Source: Cruorifilaria tuberocauda
Taxonomy: Eukaryota > Nematoda > Chromadorea > Rhabditida > Onchocercidae
Direction: 5' to 3'
Length of the DNA: 64,000 nucleotides
Assembly: GCA_013365365.1 (NCBI GenBank)
Contig: JABVXU010000092.1
Coordinates: forward strand, 98,000-161,999
Shown here: one piece after another, positions 60,404 through 64,000 of the stretch
How the letters are laid out: every line of letters starts with the position of its first letter
Position numbering within the stretch: position 1 is the stretch's first letter
Made by a program: the position numbers and the translations under genes
Notes under the pieces: generated by a model
What the model saw: only the letters and a program-made list of their open reading frames with translations
Database searches by the model: none
Told to the model about the DNA's origin: nothing

Positions 60404-63400
60404 TGTCACAAGCACATATTTATAATTTTATTCGATTTTTTTCATTTTATTAGAAACGTGATCGATGGTAATCAATGAAAATAAATACGGCCTGATCTTT
60501 TCAGTGGTGTCAGTGATAAGAAAAGTGGGAGACTTCCATAATTTTGTGGAAATGAAAAAAAGGAAATTAACAATCCCTCTAAATCAATTCGTTCATGTTA
60601 AGATAATCTTCAAAGAGAAATTCGAGATGTGATCATTTTTTACTTCACAAAAATGAGCTTAAGTTCATCGCGATCACTGATACAACGTTCAATATCTAGA
60701 CATTATTTGAATCTTTCATTAAACTGATTAATATAATGAAATTGTATAAAATATTTAGTTAAATGCTTCAAAAAAAATTTTCATGAAGAAATCCGCAAAG
60801 GCTTTTCAAAGCTATTTTGTTTCGATAAGGTTAATGGTCGGCTCATATTGGACAGATGGGAAGGGTTACATTGATGAATATCTTTCTTTTCTGTTCCGAT
60901 TCATTCCGTTCCGTCCTTTCTTTTCAAAAAATTTTTATTGGTAATCTTTGATTCGTTGAAGTAGTAAGCCAACTTCTTTATATTCATAAATTAATACGAA
61001 TGGATACTGTACAAATGTATAAAACATTTTTCAACATTCAGAAAAATATCGTTTCTTGAGAAATATAAATTTAACTATAGCAATTGTTTACTGTTTTTCT
61101 TTGTTGGTTATAAAACTTTCTTTAATGATAATTTAATGAATGAATGATTGAAAAAAATGAACGAATGAATGCTGTTGTGTGACCGTGAGTTTCTGGGAAG
61201 GATATCTTAAGGACGGAATGTGATTGTGCGAGCCATGTTGGAAAACGTGAAGAATGTTAATTTGATAAAGGAAAAAATGCAAAACTTAAGAATTGATTTC
61301 CATAGTTTTATGAAAATGAGCGTTTCCTGTGTATTCTGAAAAGAGAACCAATTTTTAGATGGGATTTGTCACTTGAAAATCACCTCTCGTAATTTTCCGG
61401 TAAAATTCGAAAAAAGAAAAAATACTTGGGTAAGAGACGGACAGGTGACTGTTTCAAAATGATGGAAAATTACCAATTCGAATAGCGGGGTAGCTTATAT
61501 GTCTCCCATTGAATCAAATATTAGGTTAATTTTTTTCTTCTAATAATGAAAAGAAATATTTGATTTCTTTAATGGTTTTTTGTATGGTTCTTTTTATATG
61601 TTGGGTGTTTTTCATCTTTTATTATGGTTCTATTAGGATTTCTTTGATAGTTTTTTATTTTTTTATGTTTTAATTTTTGTTTTTCGTTTTTTTTTTGTTT
61701 GGTTCTGGTTTTATACGGGCCCTTCAATAATTATTTAAAGCATAGCAGAATAGGCGATTGTCAGTGTCGTATAAATAAAATCAAAATTTAATATTTTCAA
61801 TGACAATCATGTCACTTTGAGACGTTTCCATTTTCTCCTTTCATGATCAGACCAGATTACCAGTGAATTTGAAAGGAAAGCGTAAATATGCAGAAATTCA
61901 CAGTCGATCAGTTGAACTTCTCTTTAGGAACTTCTGTCTGGAAAGTGTGATTTTTTTTGCAGATGAGTTAAATGTGATGGATAAATTAAATGGATGGGAG
62001 ATACGATCGATGATAAATGAAAATGAGTGAGTAGAGAAATGGATCTAGGCACGTGGACAGAGCTAGGAATAGTCACAGACAAAGAGAGAGAGAGGGAGAA
62101 GGAGATGATAGTGCTAACTCTCCAGTTACTTAATATAGCAGGTAGTGGGTGTAGCAGACTGCAGGGATGATTAGGCAGAAAATTAAGAGCTCACGAGATA
62201 TCCTGAATAACTATCAACATTTTGTCATCCATCCGCGGCATGACTGTGGCAAATGATCCTGATCATATTGGTAGTACTATATGGTCCATATGATATCACA
62301 AATTCAGCGTATCATCGCTGCTGGCGATTTCACCAGCCCATTTGGTTTCGATTCGAGTGAAATTTGCTGTCTAGCTTCACAATTTGGGAATGGTATTTAC
62401 AGCAGGTTGTTTATATCTGACATTCATACTGTATCAATATGATATAGACAAAATTTATTAAAGAAAATAAAAGTAGTGCGGGATAACGGGGTTCAATCTA
62501 TCTGACGAACCATAAATGAATAAGTAAAGGAAAAAGGACAAAATTGAATTTAATTCGTGATGCTGTGGAAACTTCTACATGATATTTCACTTCTTCCACT
62601 GTCGTTAATTCCACTAATTTTAACTAGAACATATCGAATATAGATATTGCTGTTATTAAGATATCAAGTGCTGTCGCAATTTTAATAATATGCTCCAATC
62701 AATACAAGGCAGTAAATCACAAGTTGATTTTCGATCCTTTGAGACATTTTAAAGTATGTGCAAAATGCATGTGGTATTCGTGAAGTAGAAGGTTTCAATG
62801 GTCGTATACGGGAAGGAAGAGTGAAGGACTTTTTTCATACACATTTTCAAAGAATCCAGTTGGACTGGTTGGAGTTGGTATTGCTACTTCTAATTAAATT
62901 AGTTATCAAATGTCGAAGTGCTCAACAAATTAAAGTTGTTTGCTTTGAGAGTGATCATGCTGATAGCATTTTAATACGAATCAATGGGCGTAATTCTCAT
63001 TTATTCCTTTTAGGTAATCTTCACGTGATCATCGCTCAAACTGTTTGTCGGGAAATCCAAGAAAAGGATCAAATAAGTAATGTCCATCCCTATCATTGTA
63101 TTATATGCCATTATTTGTAATTTCTATATCATCATATTGTTAGGTTTCCTCCATTTCCTTACATCATTGATCTCCATTTCTACAATCTACATTGGCGCCA
63201 ATAATTTACCTATTTCGGCGCCATTCGCCCCATAAATTGAATCTCTTCATTCTCACCAAAGGATTTAGTCGTGGCTAAGTGGGTCTCCTTCTTCCCTCCC
63301 AAAGCCCTCAAACGCTTATCTATCGCTCCTCTAAAACTGTTGGCTCGACATTGGACTTCCCCAACACTGTTTGTTTTTTTAAAGTAGCAATACCAACTCC

Positions 63401-63829
63401 AGCATCCATCATAACTGATGATTCATCAATGTGCCGCAAAGAAATTGACATTACCCATTTCCGGCATATCAGCGGAGAGGTTCATAATGTTATTGGTCTT
63501 CCAGTACTTTGTTTAGTGATAAAACGTTGTCTTGTTATTCGTCTCCGCACACTTTGCACTGCCATCTGACACGTATAACTGCTAAACTCAAATTCAAGAA
63601 AAGAAAAAGCATAGCTGAGATGAAGGCGGGGAGGCTTTCTGGTCAGCAGTTTCTGGTTCTGGTCAGTACTCTACTGCTGCCCAATGGCAAACATACAGGA
63701 CAGATAGATGCAACAAGCGCTTGAGCAGAGCTGCACCGACACTAAGCTATATTACAACCCTCCATATATATCTGAGGTTGAAGAAAAAATAGTTCAATAG
63801 CTTAAAATAGTCCAAAATATCATAGAAAC
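60404..63829. other. Intergenic / unassigned right flank
   Basis: No gene recognised. A T-rich tract covers about 61550-61710, and an (AG)n-like tract about 62083-62105. A GTG-started 120-codon plus frame at 62758-63120 ends in a possible donor region near 63014. From about 63220 to 63780 composition is noticeably less AT-rich and two overlapping plus frames occur, with no family resemblance. Confidence 0.45.
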
Positions 63830-63935
63830 ACGTAACGCACACATGCATACAATACATACACACGCACATACACACACACATACATACAACACACGCACAC
63901 AGATATACACATCCACATACATAAACGCATACACA
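63830..63935. repeat. CA-rich microsatellite
   Basis: Imperfect ca, cata and acgc repeats (acacac, catacata, acgcac), a degenerate dinucleotide tract near the right edge. Confidence 0.85.
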
Positions 63936-64000
63936 GTGGTGTATGCGAACAACATTCTCACTGGCAGCAATAGTAAATATTATCAGTTGTTAAAGTAATA

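Noticed and set aside
1..64000. Transposase, reverse transcriptase, CRISPR, rRNA, histone or bacterial operon signatures
   Set aside because: No frame on either strand showed their motifs, and no regularly spaced repeat array is present.

Overview
This is a piece of nuclear genome from a metazoan, almost certainly a nematode and probably a clade III (spirurid or filarial-type) worm. The DNA is AT-rich. Genes are small and split into many exons by introns of roughly 60-700 bp with GT..(T)TTCAG ends. Several start codons lie a few bases after a lone TTTCAG-type acceptor, as expected for spliced-leader trans-splicing. Gene content fits too: a nematode DUF229 protein, an NLP-47-type AKH/GnRH-like neuropeptide, a CRIP/EXC-9-like LIM protein, and prefoldin 4 next to glucose-6-phosphate dehydrogenase, which I recall as neighbours (pfd-4, gspd-1) in C. 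elegans. The species cannot be fixed from the sequence. I read exons by hand from splice sites, phase and family resemblance.

Layout. 0.3-5.1 kb (-): DUF229 sulfatase-like type II membrane protein, running off the left end. 5.3-7.9 kb (-): an unrecognised gene ending 133 bp before it. 8.3-9.3 kb (+): prefoldin subunit 4. 14.2-18.1 kb (+): G6PD. 19.5-20.4 kb (-): AKH/GnRH-like neuropeptide precursor. 23.7-24.4 kb (-): single-LIM CRIP protein. 25.1-25.3 kb (-): small two-helix membrane protein. 27.7-31.3 kb (+): fatty-acid amide hydrolase. 31.8-33.4 kb (-): TXNDC15-like thioredoxin-fold membrane protein. 34.8-37.9 kb (-): SSU-2/SSUH2. 43.1-45.4 kb (-): RP2 (ARL3 GAP). 47.1-47.7 kb (-): unrecognised hydrophobic protein. 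48.1-49.3 kb (-): PLCXD-type phospholipase. 50.1-53.5 kb (+): PUS7. 53.8-56.7 kb (+): FBXO7-like F-box protein. 57.0-57.2 kb (+): small basic ORF. 60.0-60.4 kb (+): possible spliced 32-residue microprotein. The last 7 kb holds little recognisable coding sequence.

The genes are mostly housekeeping or signalling genes rather than one pathway. Three same-strand groups have short spacing and may be trans-spliced operons: unknown gene/DUF229, PLCXD/47.7 kb gene, and PUS7/FBXO7/57 kb ORF. Unknown gene/prefoldin 4 and PLCXD/PUS7 are divergent pairs that may share promoters. I found no rRNA, convincing tRNA, CRISPR, transposase or bacterial insert, and no clearly new multi-gene system. The best individual finding is the neuropeptide gene, which is split over two exons inside an apparent gap. 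The least explained items are the unrecognised genes and the microprotein.
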